Below are positions 1-6,920 of a stretch of 13,843 nucleotides of DNA, piece after piece. The stretch spans positions 1-13,843 of the forward strand of contig DAOVHI010000023.1 of assembly GCA_030671985.1 (NCBI GenBank). Direction: 5' to 3'. The notes below the pieces were generated by a model. It had not been told where the DNA came from and made no database searches. It saw only the letters and a list, made by a program, of their open reading frames with translations. The translations under genes were made by a program, and so were the position numbers. Source of the stretch: a bacterium (GTDB taxonomy: Bacteria > JAHJDO01). The first letter of the stretch is position 1, and each line of letters begins with the position of its first letter.

Positions 1-1
1 A

Positions 2-1243
2 CTTGACATGCGTCTGCAAAGATTAACAGGACTGGAAAGAGACAAGATCCAGCAAGAGTACCTAGATACAATAAAAATCATAAATCAGCTTGAAGAAATT
101 CTGGCAAGCGATAAAAAGATTATGGACATAATCAAAGAGGAAATGCTTGAAGTTAAGAAAAAGTACGCGAATCCAAGAAGAACACAGATTGTTGAACAAA
201 CAACTGAACTTGGCATAGAAGACTTAATAGCAGAAGAAGACATGGTTATAACAATAAGCCATGTGGGATATATAAAAAGACTGCCTTTGACAACATACAG
301 AAGACAGCATAGAGGCGGCAGAGGTATTATGGGAGCGGGAACAAAAGAAGAAGATTTTATAGAATATGTATTTGTAGCATCCACACATGACTACATACTC
401 TTCTTTACAGACAAAGGACAAGTTCACTGGGTAAAAGTTTACCAAATACCCCAGGCAGGCAGGCTTTCAAGAGGCAAGGCTATTGTCAACCTTCTGCGTA
501 TTGCTCCTGATGAGAAAGTTACAGCTTTTGTCAGAGTTAGAGAGTTTGATGATAAACATAATTTGATAATGGCAACAGAGAGGGGTATTACAAAGAAGAC
601 TAATCTTGTAGCTTATAGTCATCCAAGATCAGGCGGAATAAAAGGCATAAAGCTTGACGAGGGGGATAGGTTGATTTCGGTAAGACTCACTAATGGAGAG
701 AATGATGTCCTCTTGGCAACAAAAGATGGTAAGGCAATTAGATTTCAGGAAAAAGCAGTAAGAACCGTTGGAAGGGTCTCAAGAGGTGTTCGAGGCATAA
801 GACTGAAAAAAGAAGATATTATCGTTGGAATGGAAGTTGTTGAAGATGAGTCAACGGTTGTTGTTGTTACAGCTAACGGATATGGAAAACGTACACGCTT
901 CGCGGAGTACAGGCCACAGGGACGCGGAGGTGTTGGAGTTATTAATATTCATACGGGATCAAGAAATGGAACGGTTGAAGGATTGAGGACAGTTGCAGAT
1001 AATGATGAATTAATAGTTATTACAGCCAAAGGTGTAATAATACGCCAGCCTGTTAAGGAAATTAGAGTTATCAAGCGCAATACAAAAGGCACCAGACTTA
1101 TCCGTCTTGACAAAGGAGACCGTGTAGTAAGCATTGCAAAGGTTGCGGTGGAGGAAGAGGAGAAAGAGGCAAAAGAAACGAAGAAGAAAAAGACATCAAA
1201 GAAATCTAAAACGGATAAAGGCGCTAAGAAGAAAAAGAAGTAA
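2..1243 (+). CDS. gyrA: DNA gyrase subunit A, C-terminal part (5' truncated by window edge)
   Basis: GyrA is the cleavage and DNA-wrapping subunit of gyrase, which introduces negative supercoils using ATP hydrolysis by GyrB. The reading frame is already open at base 2, reading Leu-Asp before the Met at base 8 in the family motif LDMRLQRLTGLE. The real start therefore lies upstream and the ATG at 8 is internal. The visible part begins at the end of the breakage-reunion domain, with a coiled-coil-like stretch of about 50 residues. The beta-pinwheel DNA-wrapping domain follows. Blade-type repeats of the GxxKR form recur about every 50 residues, for example GYIKR, GQVHWVK, GKAIRF, GYGKR and GVIIRQ. 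A GyrA box reads QHRGGRG at bases 305-325, with His in the usual second basic position, and this favours GyrA over ParC. The protein ends in a strongly basic tail with 13 Lys in the last 20 residues. The TAA at 1241-1243 directly abuts the psd start codon. Confidence 0.95.
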   Translation, partial: LDMRLQRLTGLERDKIQQEYLDTIKIINQLEEILASDKKIMDIIKEEMLEVKKKYANPRRTQIVEQTTELGIEDLIAEEDMVITISHVGYIKRLPLTTYRRQHRGGRGIMGAGTKEEDFIEYVFVASTHDYILFFTDKGQVHWVKVYQIPQAGRLSRGKAIVNLLRIAPDEKVTAFVRVREFDDKHNLIMATERGITKKTNLVAYSHPRSGGIKGIKLDEGDRLISVRLTNGENDVLLATKDGKAIRFQEKAVRTVGRVSRGVRGIRLKKEDIIVGMEVVEDESTVVVVTANGYGKRTRFAEYRPQGRGGVGVINIHTGSRNGTVEGLRTVADNDELIVITAKGVIIRQPVKEIRVIKRNTKGTRLIRLDKGDRVVSIAKVAVEEEEKEAKETKKKKTSKKSKTDKGAKKKKK

Positions 1244-1873
1244 ATGAAATTTAGAATAGCGAAAGAAGGTTTGCCGATAATAGTTTTTTTTCTATTGGTT
1301 ACAATTCTCAGTGTGTTTTTTCATATATCCGTTAGTATCGCTTCTCTTATCTTGCTTGGTTTTTGTGTGTTTTTCTTCAGAGATCCTGAAAGAAAAATTA
1401 TAAAAGGAGAAAATATAGTACTCGCACCGGCTGATGGCAAAGTAGTAGCGGTTCAGCAGATTCAAGACAGCAGGATATCCAATGAACCGATTAATAGAAT
1501 CTCTATCTTTCTCTCAGTTTTTGATGTACATATCAATCGCGCGCCAATTGATGGCGAGGTGCTCTTTCTTGAGTACTCAAAAGGGAAGTTTCTTGACGCT
1601 AGAAATCCAGAGGCATCAGAGGTAAATGAAAATAATTTTATGGTGCTTTCGCATAATGGAATTAAGATTGCCATAAGACAAGTAGCCGGGAAAATTGCTC
1701 GCCGCGTTGTATGTAAATGCAAAAAAGGGGACAACCTAAAAATTGGCGAACGCATAGGAATGATAAAATTTGGTTCGCGAACAGACCTGTTTCTTCCTAT
1801 GAACATAAAGATAAGCGCAAAAATTGGCGATATAGTTAAGGCGGGAATAACTATTATGGGGGAAATCACATGA
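1244..1873 (+). CDS. psd: Phosphatidylserine decarboxylase proenzyme (short form)
   Basis: Psd decarboxylates phosphatidylserine to phosphatidylethanolamine at the inner membrane, using a pyruvoyl group made by self-cleavage. The 209-aa protein is of the short class. It has two hydrophobic segments near residues 10-27 and 29-46, followed by a charged RDPER. The likely catalytic triad is visible: Asp64 in APADGKV, His96 in DVHINRAP, and Ser178 in KFGSRTDLF. Self-cleavage would occur between Gly177 and Ser178, giving a beta chain of 177 residues and an alpha chain of 32 residues carrying the N-terminal pyruvoyl group. The ATG directly follows the gyrA stop (TAA-ATG) and no good Shine-Dalgarno is seen, so translation is probably coupled to gyrA. 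The end overlaps the pssA start by 4 nt (ATGA). The archaetidylserine branch of this family is a less likely alternative. Confidence 0.94.
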   Translation: MKFRIAKEGLPIIVFFLLVTILSVFFHISVSIASLILLGFCVFFFRDPERKIIKGENIVLAPADGKVVAVQQIQDSRISNEPINRISIFLSVFDVHINRAPIDGEVLFLEYSKGKFLDARNPEASEVNENNFMVLSHNGIKIAIRQVAGKIARRVVCKCKKGDNLKIGERIGMIKFGSRTDLFLPMNIKISAKIGDIVKAGITIMGEIT

Positions 1874-2577
1874 GAAAAATTCAATTGCTGCCAAATCTTC
1901 TAACAACCGCTAATCTAGTGTGTGGGTTTCTGTCAATAATTTTTTCCATGCAAGAAAATTTTATTGTTGCAGGATGGTTAATTATCGTCGCTATTGTATT
2001 TGATGCGCTTGACGGAGAAGTTTCACGCTTAACAAAAACAAGCAGCGCATTTGGGTTGCAATATGACTCTCTTTCTGATCTCATGTCCTTTGCTGTTGCT
2101 CCGGCTGTGCTTGTATATAAATCTTTTTTCGGAGTTCCTACGCGTCTGGCACTATCACTTATTACATTATATGTAGTTTGTGGAGCATTGAGATTAGCCA
2201 GATTTAATGTTCAAATAGTGAAAATAAAAGATAAATTTTTTGTGGGACTCCCTATTCCTGCTGCTGCTGCAATAATCACAACCTTTACAGTAGCCTTTTA
2301 CCGTTATATTACTCAATTCCCTGCGCTCAGATTCTTTCCAATATTCATGGTCGTTATTGCATACCTTATGGTAAGTAAGGTTAGATATCCCAGTCTAAAA
2401 GAAATTGAAAGAAAAAGACCATTTCATTATCTAGTTGCCATACTTTTAATCCTTGCTTTAATAGTTGTGCGTTCTAACCTTTTTCTCTTTGCAATAACAT
2501 TTGCGTATGTGCTTTCAGGCCCTACAAGAATGATCAAGCCTTTAGGAAAATTATTCGCATTAAAAGAAATATCTTAA
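1870..2577 (+). CDS. pssA: CDP-diacylglycerol--serine O-phosphatidyltransferase
   Basis: PssA is an integral membrane enzyme of the CDP-alcohol phosphatidyltransferase family. It joins serine to CDP-diacylglycerol to give phosphatidylserine, the substrate of the Psd encoded just upstream. The 235-aa protein is mostly hydrophobic, with roughly six to eight membrane segments. The family signature DG-x2-AR-x8-G-x3-D-x3-D is present, with Asp48-Gly49, Arg53, Gly62, Asp66 and Asp70, and Asp45 just before it. The usual Ala before the Arg is Ser52 here. The N-terminus (MRKIQLLPNLLTTANLVCGF) is typical of the membrane-bound, Bacillus-type PssA. The start overlaps the psd stop by 4 nt (ATGA), with a GGGGGA ribosome site at 1858-1863. 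psd and pssA together form a complete two-step pathway. Confidence 0.94.
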   Translation: MRKIQLLPNLLTTANLVCGFLSIIFSMQENFIVAGWLIIVAIVFDALDGEVSRLTKTSSAFGLQYDSLSDLMSFAVAPAVLVYKSFFGVPTRLALSLITLYVVCGALRLARFNVQIVKIKDKFFVGLPIPAAAAIITTFTVAFYRYITQFPALRFFPIFMVVIAYLMVSKVRYPSLKEIERKRPFHYLVAILLILALIVVRSNLFLFAITFAYVLSGPTRMIKPLGKLFALKEIS

Positions 2578-2600
2578 AACTCTTGGAATGATTTAATTCT

Positions 2601-4082
2601 ATGTATCATCCAACAAAAAAGGAATTTATAAAAAAAACAAAACTCGGAAATCTCATCCCTGTTTACAAAGAAATCATAGCCGATACACAAACTCCTGTGT
2701 CAGCATATAAACAAGTTTCACATGGAGATAAATTTTCATTTATTCTGGAAAGCGTTGAAAGAGGAGAACAATTTGGCAGATATTCATTTATTGGCACTGA
2801 TCCTGAAATAGTATTTAAGTGTAAAAACAACAAAGGAAGCATATTTACCAAAAATAAAGAAAAACAAGTTTCTCTTTCTGGCAACCCTCTACCATTTCTC
2901 AAACACATGATGGCCAAATACCGATTCGTAGCCGATGACTCCTTGCCTCCGTTTTGTGGCGGAGCAGTGGGATATTTTAGCTATGATGTCATTAGATTCA
3001 TAGAGAAACTACCGATGCATACAGCCGATGATCTCAATTTGCCGGATTGTGTGCTGATGTTCACAGATACTATAATGATTTTCGACCATCTTCTGCATAA
3101 GATGAAAATAGTCTCAAATGTACACTTAAATGATAAGATGGATCCGTCCAAAGCGTATGATCAAGCTATACAAAAGATTGACAGGATAATAGAAAAATTG
3201 AATACGCCTGTGCAAAAACATAAAAACAGAAAGCAAAAAGTAAAATATAAGCTAAAGTCTAATACTACAAAGAATCGATTCACAAAGATTGTAAAGAAAG
3301 CCAAGGAATATATTAAGGCAGGAGATATCATTCAGACCGTGCTTTCACAACGGCTGGAAACCGGAATAAATATAGACTCATTTGATATATATCGAGCTCT
3401 TCGAATAATAAATCCGTCTCCATATATGTATTATCTAAAGCTTGATAATTTTGAAATGGCAGGGTCATCCCCTGAGATATTGGTTAAGGTAGAAAATAAG
3501 ATTGTAGAAGAACGCCCGATAGCCGGGACAAGACCAAGAGGGAAAACAGAAATTGAAGACAAGAGACTTGTTAAGGAATTATTATCCGATCCAAAAGAAC
3601 TTGCAGAGCACATAATGCTTGTTGACCTTTCGCGAAACGATATTGGGCGTATTTGTAAATACGGCACGGTCAAAGTTGGAGAACTGATGGGTATAGAAAA
3701 ATATTCTCATGTCATGCATATAGTCTCAGACGTTCAAGGAAAAATCAGGCCTGATTTAGACAGCATAGATGTCTTCAAGGCTTGTTTTCCTGCGGGGACA
3801 GTCTCAGGTGCTCCAAAGATAAGAGCTATGGAACTTATTGAGGAGCTTGAACCTACCAGACGCGGCCCTTATGCAGGTGCAGTGGGGTATTTGAGTTTTT
3901 CAGGAGATATGGACACATGCATAACAATAAGAACGGCAGTCATCAAAAATAATACAGCCTATCTTCAGGCTGGAGCAGGTATTGTTGCAGATTCGGTGCC
4001 GGATGAAGAATATAATGAAACATTAAATAAGGCAAAGGTGCTTATAAAAGCAATAAAGCTTGCTGAGGAGGGTTTAATTTGA
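2601..4082 (+). CDS. trpE: Anthranilate synthase component I
   Basis: TrpE binds chorismate and, with ammonia from TrpG, makes anthranilate and pyruvate, the committed step of tryptophan synthesis. The 493-aa length is normal. The N-terminal domain carries the tryptophan feedback-inhibition motif ILES-x10-S (residues 48-62) and PVSAY at 32-36. A lysine-rich linker near residues 205-230 precedes the chorismate-binding domain. That domain shows PSPYMYYL, GSSPEIL, RPIAGTRPRG, LVDLSRNDIGR, HVMHIVSDVQG, GTVSGAPKIRAMELIEELEP and AGAGIVADSVP. The feedback motif and the adjacent trpG and trpD favour TrpE over PabB. The start gives the usual family N-terminus, although its ribosome site is weak (GGAA at 2585-2588). 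Only 23 nt separate it from pssA, so it may be read from upstream promoters. The protein contains no tryptophan. Confidence 0.97.
   Translation: MYHPTKKEFIKKTKLGNLIPVYKEIIADTQTPVSAYKQVSHGDKFSFILESVERGEQFGRYSFIGTDPEIVFKCKNNKGSIFTKNKEKQVSLSGNPLPFLKHMMAKYRFVADDSLPPFCGGAVGYFSYDVIRFIEKLPMHTADDLNLPDCVLMFTDTIMIFDHLLHKMKIVSNVHLNDKMDPSKAYDQAIQKIDRIIEKLNTPVQKHKNRKQKVKYKLKSNTTKNRFTKIVKKAKEYIKAGDIIQTVLSQRLETGINIDSFDIYRALRIINPSPYMYYLKLDNFEMAGSSPEILVKVENKIVEERPIAGTRPRGKTEIEDKRLVKELLSDPKELAEHIMLVDLSRNDIGRICKYGTVKVGELMGIEKYSHVMHIVSDVQGKIRPDLDSIDVFKACFPAGTVSGAPKIRAMELIEELEPTRRGPYAGAVGYLSFSGDMDTCITIRTAVIKNNTAYLQAGAGIVADSVPDEEYNETLNKAKVLIKAIKLAEEGLI
4066..4071 (+). promoter_or_regulatory. Shine-Dalgarno AGGAGG deciding the TTG start of trpG
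   Basis: A perfect AGGAGG lies inside the end of trpE, 7 nt before the TTG at 4079-4081. It is among the strongest ribosome sites in the window. It fixes TTG as the trpG start, since the protein from that codon reads exactly like the TrpG family N-terminus ([M]ILIIDNYDSFTFNLV). Confidence 0.85.
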
Positions 4083-4645
4083 TTCTAATAATAGATAATT
4101 ACGACTCCTTTACATTTAATCTGGTTCAATATTTTGGAGAGCTTGGTGCCGACATGGAGATTTATAGAAACGACAAAATAACTATAGAGCAAATAAAAAA
4201 CAAAAAAAATCTGAAAAAATTAGTTATTTCTCCAGGTCCATGTACACCTAAAGAAGCAGGTATTTCTAAGGATGTTATCAAATCATTTTATAAGAAAATT
4301 CCAATACTCGGTGTATGCCTGGGACACCAGTGTATCGGGGAAGTCTTTGGAGCAAAAATAGTTAGGGCCAAAAGACTTATGCATGGAAAAACTTCTATGA
4401 TTTATCATGACAGCAATACAATATTTAAAAACATCTCTAATCCATTTGAAGCTACACGATATCATTCTCTTGAAATAGAGAGAGAATCTCTGCCTGCCTG
4501 TTTTCAAATTTCAGCATGGACTGACCAGAATGAAATAATGGGGATCAGGCACAACGAATACCCGATTGAAGGAGTCCAATTCCATCCGGAATCAATCCTC
4601 ACTAAAGAAGGCAAAAAGGTATTGGGCAACTTTTTAAAGCTATAA
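4079..4645 (+). CDS. trpG: Anthranilate synthase component II, glutamine amidotransferase
   Basis: TrpG hydrolyses glutamine and channels the ammonia to TrpE for anthranilate synthesis. The 188-aa protein is a complete class I glutamine amidotransferase. It has the N-terminal IDNYDSFTFNLVQ, the oxyanion-region SPGPCTP at 51-57, and the nucleophile Cys80 in GVCLGHQ. His169 and Glu171 in VQFHPES complete the triad. The start is TTG, and the initial codon overlaps the trpE stop as TTGA, so translation should be coupled to trpE and help balance the two subunits. It is a stand-alone gene, not fused to trpD as in enteric bacteria. Its sequence alone cannot exclude a second role as PabA in folate synthesis, since TrpG is shared between both pathways in some bacteria. 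Confidence 0.95.
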   Translation: MILIIDNYDSFTFNLVQYFGELGADMEIYRNDKITIEQIKNKKNLKKLVISPGPCTPKEAGISKDVIKSFYKKIPILGVCLGHQCIGEVFGAKIVRAKRLMHGKTSMIYHDSNTIFKNISNPFEATRYHSLEIERESLPACFQISAWTDQNEIMGIRHNEYPIEGVQFHPESILTKEGKKVLGNFLKL

Positions 4646-4658
4646 CAGGAGATAAACA

Positions 4659-5672
4659 ATGATTAAAGAGATAATTCAAAAAGTTGTGGACGGGTGCGAT
4701 CTTACAGAAAATGAGGCAAGAGAAACGATGGAAGAAATTATGAACGGCAAAGCAACTGTTTCTCAAATAGCATCTTTTATAACATCACTCAGAATAAAGG
4801 GTGAGACGGTGGATGAAATTACCGGCTGTGCAAAGGTGATGAGAGAAAAAGCAGAAAGAATTCATATTAAGAATGCATTGGACGCAGTTGATACGTGCGG
4901 AACCGGCGGAGACAAAGCCAATACGTTTAATGTCTCTACAGCGACAGCAATTGTGGCTGCGGGCGGTGAACTTATTGTTGCAAAACACGGCAACAGATCT
5001 GTCTCCAGTAAATGCGGCAGTGCGGATGTATTGAAGGACCTGGGAGTAAATATAGACATCTCTCCAAAGAGAGTTGAAGAATGCATCAATAATATTGGTA
5101 TAGGATTTTTGTTTGCTCCACTCTTTCATAAGGCCATGAAATATGCGATTGGTCCCAGAAGAGAAATAGGCATAAGAACAATTTTTAATATTTTAGGACC
5201 GCTTACTAATCCGGCTAATGCGGCTCATCAGATTTTAGGAGTTTATGATCCTGATTTAACGGATAAATTAGCCAATGTTCTCAAGAATATGGGCTCAAAG
5301 AGCGCCTTTGTTGTGTACGGAGAAGGTGGTTTTGATGAAATAAGCATTACGGGAAAGACAAGAGTCAGTGCGTTGAAAAATGGAGAAGTGAAAACATATT
5401 ACATACATCCTAAAGATTTCGGCATACCTGTTGGGAAAGAAGAGAATATTGAAGGCGGAGATGCGGCAGAAAACGCAAAAATTATTATAAAAATATTAGA
5501 AGGCGAGAAATGCCCAAAGAGAGATATCGTTGTTCTGAACGCTGCTCACATCTTTGTAGCAGCGGGAAAAGCCGAGGATGTAAAAAAAGGCATCAAATTA
5601 GCTGAGGATTCTATAGATTCAGGAAAGGCGCTCAATAAACTTGAGGCTTTGAAGAAAGAGACAGATAAGTAG
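4659..5672 (+). CDS. trpD: Anthranilate phosphoribosyltransferase
   Basis: TrpD transfers phosphoribose from PRPP to anthranilate, giving N-(5'-phosphoribosyl)anthranilate. The 337-aa length is normal for the unfused enzyme. An N-terminal helical domain (about 1-70) is followed by the PRPP-binding GTGGD at 81-85 and the [15 protein letters not shown] block at 109-123. The metal-binding Asp226-Glu227 pair sits in [29 protein letters not shown] at about 167-186 is another family signature. It lies 13 nt after trpG and has an AGGAGA ribosome site at 4647-4652. It ends the first trp segment. No hairpin terminator follows it, so transcripts may run on into the cold-shock gene. The protein contains no tryptophan. 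Confidence 0.97.
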   Translation: MIKEIIQKVVDGCDLTENEARETMEEIMNGKATVSQIASFITSLRIKGETVDEITGCAKVMREKAERIHIKNALDAVDTCGTGGDKANTFNVSTATAIVAAGGELIVAKHGNRSVSSKCGSADVLKDLGVNIDISPKRVEECINNIGIGFLFAPLFHKAMKYAIGPRREIGIRTIFNILGPLTNPANAAHQILGVYDPDLTDKLANVLKNMGSKSAFVVYGEGGFDEISITGKTRVSALKNGEVKTYYIHPKDFGIPVGKEENIEGGDAAENAKIIIKILEGEKCPKRDIVVLNAAHIFVAAGKAEDVKKGIKLAEDSIDSGKALNKLEALKKETDK

Positions 5673-5689
5673 CAGGCAGAAAAAAAGAT

Positions 5690-5717
5690 TTGACTTTTAT
5701 TTTCTTTTTGTTATCAT
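5690..5717 (+). promoter_or_regulatory. Sigma70-type promoter of the cold-shock gene
   Basis: A -35 box TTGACT (5690-5695) and a -10 box TATCAT (5712-5717) are separated by 16 nt, each matching consensus at five of six positions. Transcription would start near 5724, giving a leader of about 79 nt before the csp ATG. The promoter lies in the 130-nt gap after trpD. Confidence 0.78.
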
Positions 5718-5729
5718 GCAAAAGTTAGT

Positions 5730-5777
5730 AGGACAAGGAAAGTGGTATTGAGGCGATAGTCTCTCATATTCTGTCCT
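5730..5777 (+). promoter_or_regulatory. Structured 5' leader of the cold-shock mRNA
   Basis: Within the predicted leader, AGGACA at 5730-5735 can pair perfectly with TGTCCT at 5772-5777. Inside that, TGAGG (5749-5753) can pair with TCTCA (5762-5766) through four Watson-Crick pairs and one G-U pair, around an 8-nt loop. The outer stem begins only a few nucleotides from the predicted 5' end. Long structured leaders are known for cold-shock mRNAs and act in cold-dependent stability and translation. That role here is inference, and no E. coli-type cold box was recognised. Confidence 0.4.
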
Positions 5778-5802
5778 CAAATGAACAAAAGGAGTTTGAA
5801 AG

Positions 5803-6009
5803 ATGGCGACAGGCAAAGTAAAGTGGTTTAATGACGCAAAAGGTTACGGGTTCATCACCCCAGACGATGGAAGTGATGACTGTTTTGTGCATCATTCTGC
5901 TATTGAGGGCGCAGGATTTAAGTCCTTGGCTGAAAACGACGCTGTAGAGTTCGACATAGAGAAGGACGATAAAGGTCGTAACAGAGCTGGAAACGTAAAA
6001 AAGCTATAA
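5803..6009 (+). CDS. Cold-shock protein, CspA family
   Basis: This is a single cold-shock domain of 68 aa, an OB-fold RNA chaperone that binds single-stranded RNA or DNA in the cytoplasm and melts secondary structure. The N-terminus [18 protein letters not shown] contains the RNP1 motif (KGYGFI, residues 13-18). RNP2 is CFVHHSAI at 27-34, where His31 takes a position often held by Phe. The ribosome site AAAAGGAG at 5787-5794 lies 8 nt before ATG. Codon choice leans to GAC, AAC and TTC more than in the trp genes, as expected for a highly expressed gene. It has its own promoter and a strong terminator, so it forms an independent unit between trpD and trpC. The protein could serve in cold shock or as a constitutive chaperone, and the sequence does not decide which. 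Confidence 0.96.
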   Translation: MATGKVKWFNDAKGYGFITPDDGSDDCFVHHSAIEGAGFKSLAENDAVEFDIEKDDKGRNRAGNVKKL

Positions 6010-6041
6010 AAAATATAGATTAAGTTATAAATCCAATAGAT

Positions 6042-6082
6042 AAACCTGTTCAGTTAATTAATTGAGCAGGTTTTCTTTTTTT
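6042..6082 (+). terminator. Strong intrinsic terminator after the cold-shock gene
   Basis: An 11-bp stem pairs 6042-6052 with 6063-6073, with one G-U pair and a 10-nt loop. A T-rich run of TTTTCTTTTTTT follows at 6071-6082. This is a textbook rho-independent terminator 33 nt after the csp stop codon. It should end both csp transcripts and any read-through from trpEGD. Its T run overlaps the -35 box of the next promoter. Confidence 0.93.
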
Positions 6083-6109
6083 GATTTTCCGTCTGATTTG
6101 CATTATAAT
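6081..6109 (+). promoter_or_regulatory. Sigma70-type promoter of trpCBA
   Basis: A -35 box TTGATT (6081-6086) and a perfect -10 box TATAAT (6104-6109) are separated by the ideal 17 nt. Transcription would start near 6116, leaving a leader of only about 22 nt before trpC. That is too short for an attenuator or leader peptide. No operator-like palindrome is evident around it. Confidence 0.85.
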
Positions 6110-6137
6110 CTTTAAAATTCAGGTTTAAGGATTCAAT

Positions 6138-6920
6138 ATGATACTTGATAAGATAGTTGAGAACAAAATACAGGAAGTTAAGAACAGGAAAACGGAGGAA
6201 CCTGTTGCCGCACTTAAGGGAAAAATTGATATTTCCGACAAACCCAGAGATTTTGCATCAGCTATTTCAAAACAGGGTAAAATGAATCTTATTGCTGAGA
6301 TTAAGAAAGCATCTCCTTCGGCAGGAGTCATAAGAGAGGATTTTTCCGTAGAGAGAATCGCCGAAGTTTACAAAATGGCAAAAGTGGATACAATTTCTGT
6401 TTTAACGGACAAAAAGTTCTTTCAAGGAGAGATAGAATATCTAAATGTAGCCAAAAACGCGGCTAATGTCCCAATTTTGAGAAAAGACTTTATTGTAGAT
6501 GAATATCAAATATATGAGTCAAGAGCATACAAAGCCGATGCAATTCTTCTGATAGTACGGATACTTGAGAGATCTCAGCTTGCAGATTATCTTGCTATAA
6601 CTGCCGAACTTGGAATGGCCGCATTAGTTGAAGTTCATTCTGAAAGAGAACTTGAGCGAGCCTTGTATTGTGACGCAGAAATAATAGGAATTAATAACAG
6701 GGATCTTGATACTCTGGAAACTAATATTGAAACAAGTTTCAGGATAAAAAGAGAGGTGTCTGAGGATAAGATTGTTGTAAGTGAAAGCGGGATAAAAACA
6801 AGAAATGATGTCGAAAAACTTTATAAATATGGTATACATGCTATACTTGTCGGAGAGACATTAATTAAAAGCGATGATATAGAATCTGAAATACGAAAAC
6901 TAGTTGGTAAAAAATTATGA
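6138..6920 (+). CDS. trpC: Indole-3-glycerol phosphate synthase
   Basis: TrpC closes the ring of CdRP to give indole-3-glycerol phosphate, with loss of CO2 and water. The 260-aa protein is a single TIM barrel of normal length with no TrpF fusion. The key residues are seen: Glu54 and Lys56 in AEIKKASPS, Lys116 in LRKDF, Glu165 in LVEVH, Asn186 in INNRDL, and Glu216-Ser217 in VSESGI. The C-terminal phosphate site is at ILVGETL. The start has an AAGGA ribosome site at 6127-6131 with 6-nt spacing. It is the first gene after the promoter at 6081-6109, and its end overlaps trpB by 4 nt (ATGA). Its direct precursor enzyme, TrpF, is not encoded in this window. The protein contains no tryptophan. Confidence 0.97.
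   Translation: MILDKIVENKIQEVKNRKTEEPVAALKGKIDISDKPRDFASAISKQGKMNLIAEIKKASPSAGVIREDFSVERIAEVYKMAKVDTISVLTDKKFFQGEIEYLNVAKNAANVPILRKDFIVDEYQIYESRAYKADAILLIVRILERSQLADYLAITAELGMAALVEVHSERELERALYCDAEIIGINNRDLDTLETNIETSFRIKREVSEDKIVVSESGIKTRNDVEKLYKYGIHAILVGETLIKSDDIESEIRKLVGKKL

Noticed and set aside
8-10. ATG at 8 as a true gene start
   Set aside because: The frame is open to the window edge, and this Met is inside the conserved LDMRLQRLTGLE stretch of GyrA.
4202-4209. Run of eight A in trpG (and eight T in psd near 1284-1291) as programmed frameshift sites
   Set aside because: Both genes read through intact in one frame with full-length conserved products, and such runs are expected in A+T-rich DNA.
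5781-5831. A 16-codon open frame overlapping the csp start
   Set aside because: It has no ribosome site, and its sequence is the other-frame reading of the csp ribosome site and 5' end.
5673-6137. The csp unit as a recent insertion element
   Set aside because: I saw no terminal inverted repeats, target-site duplication, transposase or integrase around it. The gene has ordinary regulatory parts.
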